From Bradyrhizobium cajani (GTDB taxonomy: Bacteria; Pseudomonadota; Alphaproteobacteria; Rhizobiales; Xanthobacteraceae): a DNA stretch of 48,780 nucleotides. The translations under genes and the position numbers were made by a program. The notes below the pieces were generated by a model. That model was not told the origin of the DNA and did not search any database. It was given only the letters and a program-made list of their open reading frames with translations. Below are positions 1 through 8,158 of the stretch, in pieces. Position 1 is the first letter of the stretch. The number at the start of each line of letters is the position of its first letter. The stretch is from NCBI RefSeq assembly GCF_009759665.1, contig NZ_WQNE01000045.1, positions 1 to 48,780 of the forward strand, read 5' to 3'.

Positions 1-124
1 TCTCGGCGGCTGGGATGGCTACCCGTCCTCCAAACCCCCAGGTCCGATAACCCTCAAGAACGGCCTCGAATACTTCCAGGCCGTCGCAGCAGGATGGAGC
101 CTCAGAGATATGTGCATGCTCTAG
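1..124 (+). mobile_element. C-terminal fragment of an IS4-type transposase (enters from left edge)
   Basis: Reading from base 2 gives 40 codons ending in TAG at 122-124. The peptide contains LGGWDGYPSSKPPGP and then ITLKNGLEYF, which resembles the C-terminal end of IS4-group DDE transposases (family knowledge). The catalytic residues lie outside the window. The stop is only 20 bases from the stop of the convergent GH13 gene, which leaves almost no room for a terminal inverted repeat. This may therefore be a truncated remnant rather than an intact element; the left flank is needed to decide. Confidence 0.65.
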
Positions 125-144
125 CGCGTTCGCGGGGACGACAG

Positions 145-1743
145 CTAGGGCTGCGCGACGATCACGCCCTCATTGCCGCGCAGATCCAGCACGCCTTCGA
201 GCCTTTCGCCTTCGCGATCGAGGAACGTCGAGACAAGAATCTCGCTGCCGAACCTTATCGCGCTGGTGGTCACTGCGATCGGATCAGGGCCGAGATTGAG
301 CGCCACGATGATCGCCCTGCCCTCGGCCTGGCGACGATAGATCAGGAGATCGCCCTGCGCCGCGATCGGATGATAGTCGCCGGCGACCAGCGGCGGGCAG
401 CTCTTCCGCACGCCGATCAGACGTCTGTAGAGCGCGAGGATCGAGCGGTCATCGGCTTCGAGGTTGACGACATTGTCCCGCACATGATGCTCCGGCAGCG
501 GCAGCCACGGTCGCACCGCGGAGAAGCCGCCGAACTCGGACGCGTCCCACTGCATCGGCGTGCGGCAGCCGTCGCGGCCGACACCGATGCCGGGGACGTT
601 CCTCTCGAAGGGATCGCGCACGTCCTCCGGCGCGATCGTCACCTGATGCATGCCGATCTCGTCACCGTAATAGAGCGTCGGCGTGCCGCGCAGCGTCAGC
701 CACAGCATGGCGGCGACGCGGGCCTGCTCGGACCCGACGCGGCTGGCCACGCGCGGGCGATCGTGATTGCCGAGCACCCAGTTCGGCCAGGCGCCCCTCG
801 GCAGCGCCTTCTCGTAATCCTCGATGATCTTCTCGATCGACCGCGCGCTCCAGAAGGTGGAGAGCAGCGCGAAGTTGAACGGCATCTGCGCGCCGGTGAG
901 ATCGTTGCCGTAATAGGCCATGAGGCGATGCAGCGGCAGATAGATCTCTCCGATCAGCACGCGCCGGCCAAAGCCATCCGTGACGCGCCGCATCTCGGCG
1001 ATGACGTCATGCACCTCCGGCTGGTCGGTGGAATATTGCGTGAGGATTCTTTCATTCGGCGGCCGGCCCTCGACGTAATGCGGGTTCGGCGGATTGTCGC
1101 GGAATTCGGCGTCCTTGATCAGGTGCCAGATCACGTCGACGCGAAAGCCGTCGACGCCCTTCTCCAGCCAGAACCGCATCACGTCGTAGATCGCGGCGCG
1201 GACGTCCGGATTGCGCCAGTTGAGGTCCGGCTGCTGGGCGAGGAAGGCGTGGTAGTAATACTGGCCCGTCGTCTCGTCGAACTGCCACGCACTGCCGCCG
1301 AATTCGGACAGCCAATTATTCGGCACACCGCCGTCCGGTGCCGGATCGCGCCAGACGTACCAGTCGCGCTTGGGATTGTCGCGCGAGGCGCGGCTCTCGA
1401 CGAACCAGGGATGCTGGTCGGACGTGTGGTTCGGCACGAGATCGAGGATCAGCTTGAGGCCGTTGTCGTGGGCCGCCGCGAGCAGCGCATCGAAATCCGC
1501 CATCGTGCCGAACAGCGGCTCGATGCCGGTATAGTCGGAGATGTCGTAGCCGAAATCGGCCATCGGCGAGGGAAAGATCGGCGACAGCCAGATCGCGTCG
1601 ACGCCGAGCGATTTGACGTATGGCAGACGGCGCAGGATGCCGGCGAGATCGCCGACGCCGTCACCGTCGCTGTCCTGAAACGAGCGCGGATAGATCTGAT
1701 AAAAGATGCCGTCGCGCCACCAATTCTCGTCGCCGTGAGCCAT
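145..1743 (-). CDS. GH13 alpha-glucosidase / oligo-1,6-glucosidase-type glycoside hydrolase
   Basis: A 532-residue cytoplasmic glycoside hydrolase of family 13, with no signal peptide. The four conserved GH13 regions are present: DLVPNH (101-106), GFRVDVIWH with nucleophile D203, LIGEIY with acid/base E266, and NHDRPR with D328. The N-terminal FYQIYPRSFQDSDGDG block and a length near 530 are typical of alpha-1,4- or alpha-1,6-glucosidases acting on malto- or isomalto-oligosaccharides, trehalose or sucrose; the exact substrate cannot be read. The ATG at 1743 (MAHGDENWW) is chosen because the family conservation begins there; an in-frame TTG at 1809 would add 22 unlikely residues. No sugar transporter is adjacent, so the oligosaccharide source is unknown. 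Convergent with the transposase fragment. Confidence 0.9.
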   Translation of the reverse strand: MAHGDENWWRDGIFYQIYPRSFQDSDGDGVGDLAGILRRLPYVKSLGVDAIWLSPIFPSPMADFGYDISDYTGIEPLFGTMADFDALLAAAHDNGLKLILDLVPNHTSDQHPWFVESRASRDNPKRDWYVWRDPAPDGGVPNNWLSEFGGSAWQFDETTGQYYYHAFLAQQPDLNWRNPDVRAAIYDVMRFWLEKGVDGFRVDVIWHLIKDAEFRDNPPNPHYVEGRPPNERILTQYSTDQPEVHDVIAEMRRVTDGFGRRVLIGEIYLPLHRLMAYYGNDLTGAQMPFNFALLSTFWSARSIEKIIEDYEKALPRGAWPNWVLGNHDRPRVASRVGSEQARVAAMLWLTLRGTPTLYYGDEIGMHQVTIAPEDVRDPFERNVPGIGVGRDGCRTPMQWDASEFGGFSAVRPWLPLPEHHVRDNVVNLEADDRSILALYRRLIGVRKSCPPLVAGDYHPIAAQGDLLIYRRQAEGRAIIVALNLGPDPIAVTTSAIRFGSEILVSTFLDREGERLEGVLDLRGNEGVIVAQP

Positions 1744-1916
1744 GCCTGAAACACCACCGAAAAATATGCTTCTCGCGCGGAAGAACGCGGAAGGAACGCC
1801 CCGGTTCAAACTGGCAAGTCAATTGGGACGGCCGTGTGACGGTGGGCGCGGCTGTTCCGGGGTCCGGTTGCGAATCTTTTGCTTGGCGGCATGACAAAAA
1901 TCGGCATTGTGAGGCC

Positions 1917-2597
1917 ATGACCGAGCAAAATGATACCCGCGAATCCGGGCAGGCCAAGGCCGGCGCGATCATCGTTCCCGTGACGCTGTTCGAGCAGAAC
2001 TGCACCATCATCTGGGACGAGCCCAGCAAGAAGGCCGTGGTGATCGATCCCGGCGGCGACGTGCCGAAGATCCTTGAGGCGGTCAAGCAGACCGGCGTCA
2101 CCGTGGAGAAGATCTGGCTGACCCACGGCCATATCGACCATGTCGGCGGCGCGGCCGATTTGCGCGATGCGCTGAAGGTGCCGATCGAGGGCCCGCATCA
2201 AGCGGACAAGTTCCTGCTCGACAACGTGGTCGAGAGCGGCGCGCGCTTCGGCATGACCGGCGTGCGCAACTTCGCACCCGACCGCTGGCTCGACGAAGGC
2301 GACAGCGTGTCGATCGGCGGCTTGCAGTTCGACATCTTCCACTGCCCCGGTCATTCGCCGGGCAGCGTGGTGTTCTTCAACAAGGATTTGCGTTTTGCCC
2401 ATGTCGGCGACGTGCTGTTCGCCGGCTCGGTCGGCCGCACCGATTTGCCCGGCGGCAGTCACGCCACGCTGATCAACTCGATTCTGACCAAGCTGCTGCC
2501 GCTCGGCGACGATGTCGGCTTCATCTGCGGCCACGGCGCCGGCTCGAGCATCGGCCAGGAGCGGATGACCAATCCGTTCATCACCGGCGAGATGTAA
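1917..2597 (+). CDS. MBL-fold metallo-hydrolase (YcbL / glyoxalase II-like)
   Basis: A 226-residue metallo-beta-lactamase-fold protein. The metal-binding motif THGHIDH lies at 69-75 (H70, H72, D74, H75), followed by H146 in CPGHSPGS, D165 in VGDVLF and H206 in CGHG, so a full binuclear site is present. The short length without the glyoxalase II C-terminal helical domain resembles YcbL-type hydrolases, which cleave S-lactoylglutathione or other thioesters; the substrate is inferred. The ATG at 1917 is used because the preceding in-frame stretch is antisense to the GH13 gene start and has no family similarity. The stop is 4 bases from the convergent HxlR gene, and no terminator is evident in between. 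Confidence 0.9.
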   Translation: MTEQNDTRESGQAKAGAIIVPVTLFEQNCTIIWDEPSKKAVVIDPGGDVPKILEAVKQTGVTVEKIWLTHGHIDHVGGAADLRDALKVPIEGPHQADKFLLDNVVESGARFGMTGVRNFAPDRWLDEGDSVSIGGLQFDIFHCPGHSPGSVVFFNKDLRFAHVGDVLFAGSVGRTDLPGGSHATLINSILTKLLPLGDDVGFICGHGAGSSIGQERMTNPFITGEM

Positions 2598-2601
2598 TGT
2601 T

Positions 2602-2970
2602 CTATTCCGCGGCGTCCGCCAGCGCCGCGGGTTCGCTCAGGTTGCGCTCGCCCCATTCGCGGATTGCGGCGACCACCGGCACGAAGCTCCTGCCCTTGCG
2701 GGTCAGGCGATACTCGACCTTCGGCGGCACCTCGCCGAAATCCTTGCGATCAATGAGACCGCTTGCTGTCAGCGCCTTCAATTCGCGGCTGAGCACGCGC
2801 GGGGTGATCTCGGCGCTGCCGGCCGTGCCGCGCAACAGGCCGCTGCGGATCTCGCCATAACGGCGCGGGCCGTCTTTCAAGTCCCAAACGATGCGCAGCT
2901 TGTACTTGCCGCTGATCATCTTCTGAAACGCGGCGACCGGACAGGCGCGCGCGGGGACTATCTTTGCCAT
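2602..2970 (-). CDS. HxlR-family winged-helix transcriptional regulator
   Basis: A 122-residue one-domain regulator. The order CPVAAFQKMISGKYKLRI, then RRYGEIRSG, then ITPRVLSRELKAL and the wing EVPPKVEYRLTRKG is the HxlR/MarR-like winged helix. The N-terminal Cys10 in the CPV motif matches the sensor cysteine of redox- or electrophile-responsive HxlR proteins such as HypR and QorR (family knowledge). The start has a strong ribosome-binding site, GGAGGAGAC, just upstream of ATG 2970. It is divergent from the small gene at 3102; the shared 131-bp region holds a direct repeat that may be its operator. Target and signal are unknown. Confidence 0.9.
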   Translation of the reverse strand: MAKIVPARACPVAAFQKMISGKYKLRIVWDLKDGPRRYGEIRSGLLRGTAGSAEITPRVLSRELKALTASGLIDRKDFGEVPPKVEYRLTRKGRSFVPVVAAIREWGERNLSEPAALADAAE

Positions 2971-3017
2971 GTCGTCTCCTCCATGTGCGAATTGAGCATA
3001 GGAGTGACTTCAGAAAA

Positions 3018-3044
3018 GTCCATACTATCAATTTTGTCCATACT
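3018..3044. promoter_or_regulatory. Direct repeat, candidate HxlR operator
   Basis: GTCCATACT occurs at 3018-3026 and again at 3036-3044, exactly 18 bp apart, in the AT-rich divergent intergenic region between the HxlR gene and the gene at 3102. Position and repetition suggest a regulator binding site and/or overlapping promoters; this is inference. Confidence 0.4.
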
Positions 3045-3101
3045 TGCAGGATCGTTCGCAAGGGGCAGATGATGGCGCACATGATGAACAGGGAGCGTCA
3101 C

Positions 3102-3404
3102 ATGAAGCACTTCATGATCAGGTATCAGTTCAAGGACGGCACCACGGAAGCCTGGCATCGGGAGATCGGCCGCTTCGTCAAGGCGATCGACGGCGATCCG
3201 GAGCTGAAAGGGCGGATCGGCTATCGTGTCCTGAAGAACCGCGACGACGGCAGCTACTACCACCTCGCCAGCGTCAGCGACGATGCCGCGCAAAAGACGC
3301 TGCAATCGCGCGACTTCTTCAAGGCCTATCAGGAGATGACACGGAAGGTCGCCGGCGGCGAGGTGACGGTGACGCCGATCGAATGGATCGACGCGACGGC
3401 GTAG
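3102..3404 (+). CDS. Small conserved hypothetical protein (possible ABM-like fold)
   Basis: A 100-residue soluble protein beginning MKHFMIRYQF. The start at 3102 is favoured over earlier in-frame ATGs (3072, 3081, 3084) because GGGAGCG lies 5-6 bases upstream and the conserved-looking sequence begins there. The pattern of an N-terminal beta strand, a helix with W and H, then YYHLASV and an FFKAYQEM helix resembles small ferredoxin-like dimeric alpha/beta-barrel proteins such as antibiotic-biosynthesis monooxygenases, but I cannot assign a family firmly. It is divergent from an HxlR regulator, a typical arrangement for an HxlR-controlled detoxification gene. Function unknown. Confidence 0.75.
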   Translation: MKHFMIRYQFKDGTTEAWHREIGRFVKAIDGDPELKGRIGYRVLKNRDDGSYYHLASVSDDAAQKTLQSRDFFKAYQEMTRKVAGGEVTVTPIEWIDATA

Positions 3405-3405
3405 C

Positions 3406-3560
3406 CGTCATTCCGGGGCGCGCGAAGCGCGCGCCCGGAATCCATAACCACAAGGAGATGTGGTTACGGGGACTCGGAGTGACGCCTTCGCGCATCACCC
3501 TGTCCTGTGGTTATGGGTCCCGGATCGGCGCGCGCTTGGGGCGCGCTTGTCCGGGACGAC
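3406..3560. repeat. Interspersed palindromic repeat, type A copy 1
   Basis: Begins CGTCATTCCGGGGCGCG and ends TTGTCCGGGACGAC, with internal arms CCATAACCACA and TGTGGTTATGGG, so it is an imperfect inverted repeat able to fold end to end. The same ends recur at 14040, 15779, 40099, 46997 and 47673. It sits between a gene end and a convergent gene end, the usual place for such elements. Confidence 0.85.
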
Positions 3561-3592
3561 AGTGAAGTTTGTGCCGCTTATCGCGCGATCAA

Positions 3593-4768
3593 CTACTTCA
3601 TCAAACCCGCCGCCGTCAGCGCGCGCGTGATGATCTGTCCGAGATCGAAGCCGCGAGCCTCTTCACGCTTCGGCTCGGCCGGCTGTGCGGCGACCGCGGT
3701 GCGGATCGAGCGGGCGAGATGCGGCGCGGGCGTCAGCGCCGCCTTAGTTGCAGGCTTGGCCTCGGCCTTCTTCGTCGCCGCATCCGGAATCCAGCCGGTG
3801 AGGCCGAAGAACTTGGCGATGTGATAGGACGAGGAGATCCCGGCCTCGATCAGGAAGGCGCCTTCGACGCCGTAGCGCTGGTCGTTGTCGGCAAGGCCGA
3901 GCGGCGTGCCATGCGCCATGTCGGTGATGGCGTAGGATTCGACCAGCGTCTCGCCGTCCCTGTTCCACCAAGCCTGGCGCGGATAGCCGTCGACATTGGT
4001 CTCCGCCATCGGCACGTCGGGCAGACCATGGAGGTCGAGCCATTGCTTGACGATCTCGTTGGCATTGCCGGGATTGACGGTGCGGTCGGCGCTGCCGTGC
4101 CACACCGAGATCTTCGGCCAGGGTCCGCGATAATCAGAGGCGCGGCGCACGAGATCGCCGAGTTCGCGCGCGGGGCGCACCGGGGAATGAAACATCCCGT
4201 CCAGCGCCTCGCGCAGATTCGCGGCGATGCCGTAGGGCAGGCCCGCGATCACCGCACCGGCGGCGAAGACTTCGGGATAGGTCGCGAGCAGCACCGACGT
4301 CATGCCGCCGCCGGCCGACAGGCCGGTGACGAAGATGCGCCGGGAATCGATCCGGTGCGCGTCGACCATGTGCGCGATCATCTCGCGGATCGAACGCGCC
4401 TCGCCGCTGTCCCGCGCCGTGTCCTCCGGATTGAACCAGTTGAAGCAGGTGTTGCCGTTGTTGATGCGCTGCTGCTCGGGCATCAGCAGCGCGAAGCCGT
4501 AATGCCTTGCGAGCGTCGACCATCCCGCGCCGAGATCGTATCCGGCCGCGGTCTGGCCGCAGCCATGCAGCACGACGACGAGCGCACGCGGCCTCTGCAA
4601 TTGCGCCGGCACGAACGCGAACATGCGCAAGTTTCCGGGATTGGCGCCGAAGCTCGTGATCTCCTGCAGCGGGCTGGATGCATCTGCGCCTTGGCCAAAA
4701 TCGGCAAAGCGCAGACCGTTCAGCTTCGGCAGGCGTCTCAAGAGATCGACATTTCTGGCTAGTGACAC
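3593..4768 (-). CDS. PHB-depolymerase-family esterase (alpha/beta hydrolase)
   Basis: A 391-residue serine esterase of the PHB-depolymerase type. VVVLHGCGQTAAGYD forms the oxyanion region. Catalytic residues are S151 in GLSAGGGM, D228 in HGSADRTVNP and H286 in MAHGTPL. The family hydrolyses polyhydroxybutyrate, feruloyl or similar esters; substrate not determinable. The start is GTG at 4768 with AGGAAG five bases upstream; a longer reading from TTG 4906 is rejected because it would begin upstream of the terminator-like hairpin that ends the MFS gene. No clear secretion signal follows this start. The C-terminal 60 residues are rich in K, A, P and E and look disordered. Confidence 0.88.
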   Translation of the reverse strand: MSLARNVDLLRRLPKLNGLRFADFGQGADASSPLQEITSFGANPGNLRMFAFVPAQLQRPRALVVVLHGCGQTAAGYDLGAGWSTLARHYGFALLMPEQQRINNGNTCFNWFNPEDTARDSGEARSIREMIAHMVDAHRIDSRRIFVTGLSAGGGMTSVLLATYPEVFAAGAVIAGLPYGIAANLREALDGMFHSPVRPARELGDLVRRASDYRGPWPKISVWHGSADRTVNPGNANEIVKQWLDLHGLPDVPMAETNVDGYPRQAWWNRDGETLVESYAITDMAHGTPLGLADNDQRYGVEGAFLIEAGISSSYHIAKFFGLTGWIPDAATKKAEAKPATKAALTPAPHLARSIRTAVAAQPAEPKREEARGFDLGQIITRALTAAGLMK

Positions 4769-4828
4769 GGCAACTTCCTGGTGGGGCGACGTCCAACGTT
4801 CAGCCAAACCAAATAGTTGCTGCAGCGC

Positions 4829-4860
4829 AAAATAAAAAGGCCGTGTGCTGTCGACCGGCC
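4829..4860 (-). terminator. Rho-independent terminator of the MFS gene
   Basis: Read on the minus strand, GGCCG pairs with CGGCC around a 12-base loop and is followed by TTTTTATTTT. It lies 57 bases past the MFS stop and upstream of the esterase start, so the esterase probably has its own promoter. Confidence 0.6.
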
Positions 4861-4916
4861 CTAAATCATCGGTAATCCCGCGGAAATCCGCATGTATTAA
4901 CCGCAATGCCTCAACT

Positions 4917-6323
4917 TCATGCAGATGCGCGGCGCATCCACGCCAGAAATGCGGCGCAGATCATGATTAATGTCACAAACAGCGCGAGTGAGACGAGAAA
5001 TCCTGCGCGCGCTGATTGCAGCGCTTCGATCGCGAAGAACGTTGCGCCGATTGCGGCCACTCCGGCCGCATTTCCGATCTGCGCCGTGGTGCCATACGCG
5101 CCGGAGGCAGAGCCTGCGGCGACGGATTTCACTGTCGAGAGCACGGCGCCCGAGAGCGGTGCCATCACCAGCCCCTGGCCGTAGCCGAAGATGACCATGG
5201 TGAACGCAAGTGCGATCGCCGTCGGCTTATCGACATAGCCTGCAACGAGCGCGAGCGCGGCGAGGCCTGCGATCTGCAACATGCAGCCTTCTATCAGCAC
5301 CTTGGTGCCGCGATGCCGCGCCCGCGTCGCGCTGTGGCGGGATGCCACGACAAAGGCCAGCGCGAGCGGAATGAAGGCCATGCCGGCCGCGAGCGGCGGA
5401 ATCTTCAGGCCGCGCTGCATGAACAGCGTCATCACCAGATAGAACGAGAGATTGGCGAGGAAGAAAAAGAAGGCGGCGCCGAGGCCGCGCAGGAAGGCCG
5501 CGTCCGACAGCAATGTGAGATCGATCAGCGGCATGCCGCCGGCGCGCGCCATCGCATGCTCCAGCTTCAGGAATGCGGCGAGGATGGCGCCGCCGCTTCC
5601 CATCACCGCCCATAGCCACGGCGCCCAGCCGAAATCATGGCCGAACAGCAGCGGCCCGATCAGGCACAATAACCCTGCGAACAGGACCACGCTGCCCTTG
5701 ATGTCGAGCCTTGTGCCGGCCCGGCGCGGTACCGACGGCATGATGCGCCAGGCGGCAGCGGCGATCGCGAGGCCGCAGGGCACGTTGACGAAGAACACCG
5801 CGCGCCAGCCGGTACCGGCGAGATCGATCGTGACCAGCAGGCCGCCAAGCAGGAAGCCCGCAGCGCCTGCGAGCCCGAGCACGATGCCGTAGATGGCAAA
5901 GGCGCGGTTACGCGTCTCGTCGGTGAACAGCAGGTGCAGCGTCGCCAGCACCTGCGGCACCATCAGCGCAGCGGTGGCGCCCTGCGCCAGCCGCGCCACG
6001 ATCAGCTCCGCACCCGACTGCGCGAGGCCGCACCACAGCGAGGTCGCCGTGAAGCCGAGCACACCGGCCAGGAAGATAGTCTTCGTGCCGTGAATGTCGC
6101 CGAGCCGGCCGCCGGTGACGACCAGCGTGGCATAGGCCATCAGATAGATCGCGATGACGGATTCGATCTGCGCCGGTGACGCCTTCAGATCGACCGCGAT
6201 GGTGGGAATGGCGACGTTCACGATGAAGGCGTCGACGCCGAACATGAACTGGGCGGCAACGACGATGGCCAGCACCCACCAGCGGCGGGACGTATCGATC
6301 TGCTTCGTGACGGCTTGATGCAT
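4917..6323 (-). CDS. MFS transporter, DHA2 (EmrB/QacA-type) drug exporter
   Basis: A 468-residue inner-membrane transporter with about 14 hydrophobic helices. VDAFIVNVAIPTIA in helix 1 is the DHA2 motif D1 (LDxTxVNVALP), and GGRLGDIHGTK in the first cytoplasmic loop is MFS motif A. DHA2 members export drugs, dyes or metabolites by proton antiport; the substrate cannot be read. Start ATG at 6323 (MHQAVTKQ). It is followed by a T-rich hairpin and then an esterase on the same strand, so it is probably monocistronic. No regulator is adjacent. Confidence 0.88.
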   Translation of the reverse strand: MHQAVTKQIDTSRRWWVLAIVVAAQFMFGVDAFIVNVAIPTIAVDLKASPAQIESVIAIYLMAYATLVVTGGRLGDIHGTKTIFLAGVLGFTATSLWCGLAQSGAELIVARLAQGATAALMVPQVLATLHLLFTDETRNRAFAIYGIVLGLAGAAGFLLGGLLVTIDLAGTGWRAVFFVNVPCGLAIAAAAWRIMPSVPRRAGTRLDIKGSVVLFAGLLCLIGPLLFGHDFGWAPWLWAVMGSGGAILAAFLKLEHAMARAGGMPLIDLTLLSDAAFLRGLGAAFFFFLANLSFYLVMTLFMQRGLKIPPLAAGMAFIPLALAFVVASRHSATRARHRGTKVLIEGCMLQIAGLAALALVAGYVDKPTAIALAFTMVIFGYGQGLVMAPLSGAVLSTVKSVAAGSASGAYGTTAQIGNAAGVAAIGATFFAIEALQSARAGFLVSLALFVTLIMICAAFLAWMRRASA

Positions 6324-6822
6324 CGGCGCGTGAACCTGAATTGTCGTTGCCCGATGGTCTCAGATCGCGTGCGGTGTCGCGATTACCTCAGAGGTAGGAC
6401 TCCTGTGCTTCCTTCACCTCTCCCCGTAAGGACCAGGGGTATCGCGTATGCAGGCTGTTTCTCTGCGGCCATCCTTCGAGACGCCCGCCTTTGGGCGGGC
6501 CCTCAGGATGAGGACGGAGTGTGCGGCAGCAATTTCAACAGACAACCCTGCCGCTTAGCCTCATCCTGAGGAGACCGCGGAGCGGTCGTCTCGAAGGGCG
6601 AGGCGTGCGCTCAGGCGCCGCCAATAGTCATATGCGATTGCCCTACCGTAAGGACGGGGAGCGGGAGAGCAGAGATCGCACGCGCGATCAGAAGCTTGCC
6701 GCTCCCGTCTCCCTGCATGCCCAGCATTCCGTCGCACGGGACATCGCGAGATTGCGTTCGCTCTTTCCAGCACGTAGCCTCACCGCCTCAACAAACAGAA
6801 AATCGAAGCCGGAGAGAACGCC
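6324..6822. repeat. Intergenic region with interspersed repeat, type B copy 1 (6460-6645)
   Basis: No gene is seen in these 499 bases. The element at 6460-6645 has CCATCCTTCGAGACGCCCGC with CCTCAGGATGAGG, a spacer, then CCTCATCCTGAGGAGACCGC with GTCTCGAAGG. These are nested inverted repeats made of paired hairpins. A closely similar copy lies at 11821-12008 in the same orientation. The promoter of the downstream flavoprotein must lie in 6650-6820; I see no convincing -35/-10 pair. Confidence 0.8.
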
Positions 6823-8064
6823 ATGGCGCGCCTGAAATTCGGAGCCTTCCTTGCCCCGCATCATCCGATCGGGGAGCATCCGATGCTCCAGTTCCGGCGC
6901 GATCTCGACCTGGTCGAGCAGCTCGACGCGCTCGGCTATGACGAGTTCTGGTGCGGCGAGCATCACTCCTCCGGCTGGGAGATGATCGCCTCGCCCGAGA
7001 TGTTCCTGGCCGCGGCGGGCGAGCGCACCAAGCGGATCAAGCTCGGCACCGGCGTGGTGTCACTGCCCTATCACCACCCCTTCAACGTCGCCCAGCGCAT
7101 GGTGCAGCTCGATCACATGACCGGCGGCCGCGCCATCTTCGGCTCCGGCCCGGGCGCGCTGGCCTCGGACGCGCACACGCTCGGCATCGACCCGATGACG
7201 CAACGCGATCGCCAGGACGAGGCGATCGGCGTGATCCGCCGCCTCTTCAATGGCGAGCGCGTCACCGCCAGGAGCGACTGGTTCACCATGAACGATGCCG
7301 CGCTCCAGATCCTGCCCTTGCAGGAGGAGATGCCCTTCGTCGTGGCCTCGCAGATCTCGCCCTCCGGCATGACGCTGGCCGGCAAATACGGCATCGGCAT
7401 CATCTCGCTGGGCTCGATGACCACGCAGGGACTGATGTCGCTGCAACAGCAATGGCAGTTCGCCGAGGACGCCGCGAAAAAGCACGGCACCACGGTCAAT
7501 CGCGCCGACTGGCGCGTGCTCCTGACCTTTCACATCGCCGAGACCCGCGAGCAGGCGCGCCGCGAAGCCGGCGCCGGCCTGATGCGCTGGCACAACGAAT
7601 ATAATGTCGGCACGCTGCAACGGCCGGGCCTCACCGCCTTCTCCTCGCCGGACGAGGCCGTGGACAAGACCGCCTTCGTCGAGGGCGCGGCCTCCACCAT
7701 CGGGACGCCCGACGATCTCGTCAAAACCATCAAGAACGTGATGCAGGTGTCCGGCGGTGTCGGCGCCATCATCGGCTTCGTGCACGACTGGGCCAATCCG
7801 GAAAATACGCGGCGGAGCTGGGACATGGTGGCGCGCTACGTCGTGCCCGAGATCAACGGCTACATCGATGGCCTGCGCAAGTCGCAAAAATTCGTGATCG
7901 AGAACCGCGCGATCTTCGAACGCGCAGGCCAGGCCGTGATGGCGAAAATCATGGAGAACGAGAAGGCCGCCGAGGCGCTGAAGGTGACCGGCCCCGGCCG
8001 CGTCGCCATTCCCGCCGTCAACGCGCCGGATCTGCAAAAGGAAGCCGCGAAGCAGCAGGGATAG
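6823..8064 (+). CDS. LLM-class flavin-dependent monooxygenase (limonene monooxygenase-like)
   Basis: A 413-residue luciferase-like (LLM) protein with a TIM-barrel signature: MARLKFGAFLAPHHPIGEHP, the EFWCGEHHSSGWE segment, GTGVVSLPYHHPF, and GGRAIFGSGPGALASDA. The FMN-dependent LLM family oxidises terpenes, long-chain aldehydes or sulfonates. The opening segment and the EHH motif resemble limonene 1,2-monooxygenase (LimB)-type proteins, but the substrate is inferred. ATG at 6823 has GGAGAG seven bases upstream. A P450 follows after 94 bases on the same strand and an SDR lies farther on, suggesting an oxidative pathway. It would need a flavin reductase, and none is nearby. Confidence 0.88.
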   Translation: MARLKFGAFLAPHHPIGEHPMLQFRRDLDLVEQLDALGYDEFWCGEHHSSGWEMIASPEMFLAAAGERTKRIKLGTGVVSLPYHHPFNVAQRMVQLDHMTGGRAIFGSGPGALASDAHTLGIDPMTQRDRQDEAIGVIRRLFNGERVTARSDWFTMNDAALQILPLQEEMPFVVASQISPSGMTLAGKYGIGIISLGSMTTQGLMSLQQQWQFAEDAAKKHGTTVNRADWRVLLTFHIAETREQARREAGAGLMRWHNEYNVGTLQRPGLTAFSSPDEAVDKTAFVEGAASTIGTPDDLVKTIKNVMQVSGGVGAIIGFVHDWANPENTRRSWDMVARYVVPEINGYIDGLRKSQKFVIENRAIFERAGQAVMAKIMENEKAAEALKVTGPGRVAIPAVNAPDLQKEAAKQQG

Positions 8065-8158
8065 GCTCGCGCGGCCGTGAATTCGGAAGGGCGCGGCGGC
8101 ACGTCATTCGGTCCGGACCGTGCTATGCTAGCCCTGCAAGTCAATCGGAGTCAGCAGC

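Noticed and set aside
94..1749. Long plus-strand frame opposite the GH13 gene
   Set aside because: Arg/His/Asp-rich composition is typical of antisense frames in high-GC DNA; the GH13 motifs on the minus strand are decisive.
4769..4906. N-terminal extension of the esterase to TTG 4906
   Set aside because: It would place the start upstream of the hairpin and T-run ending the MFS gene, whereas GTG 4768 has a good ribosome-binding site.
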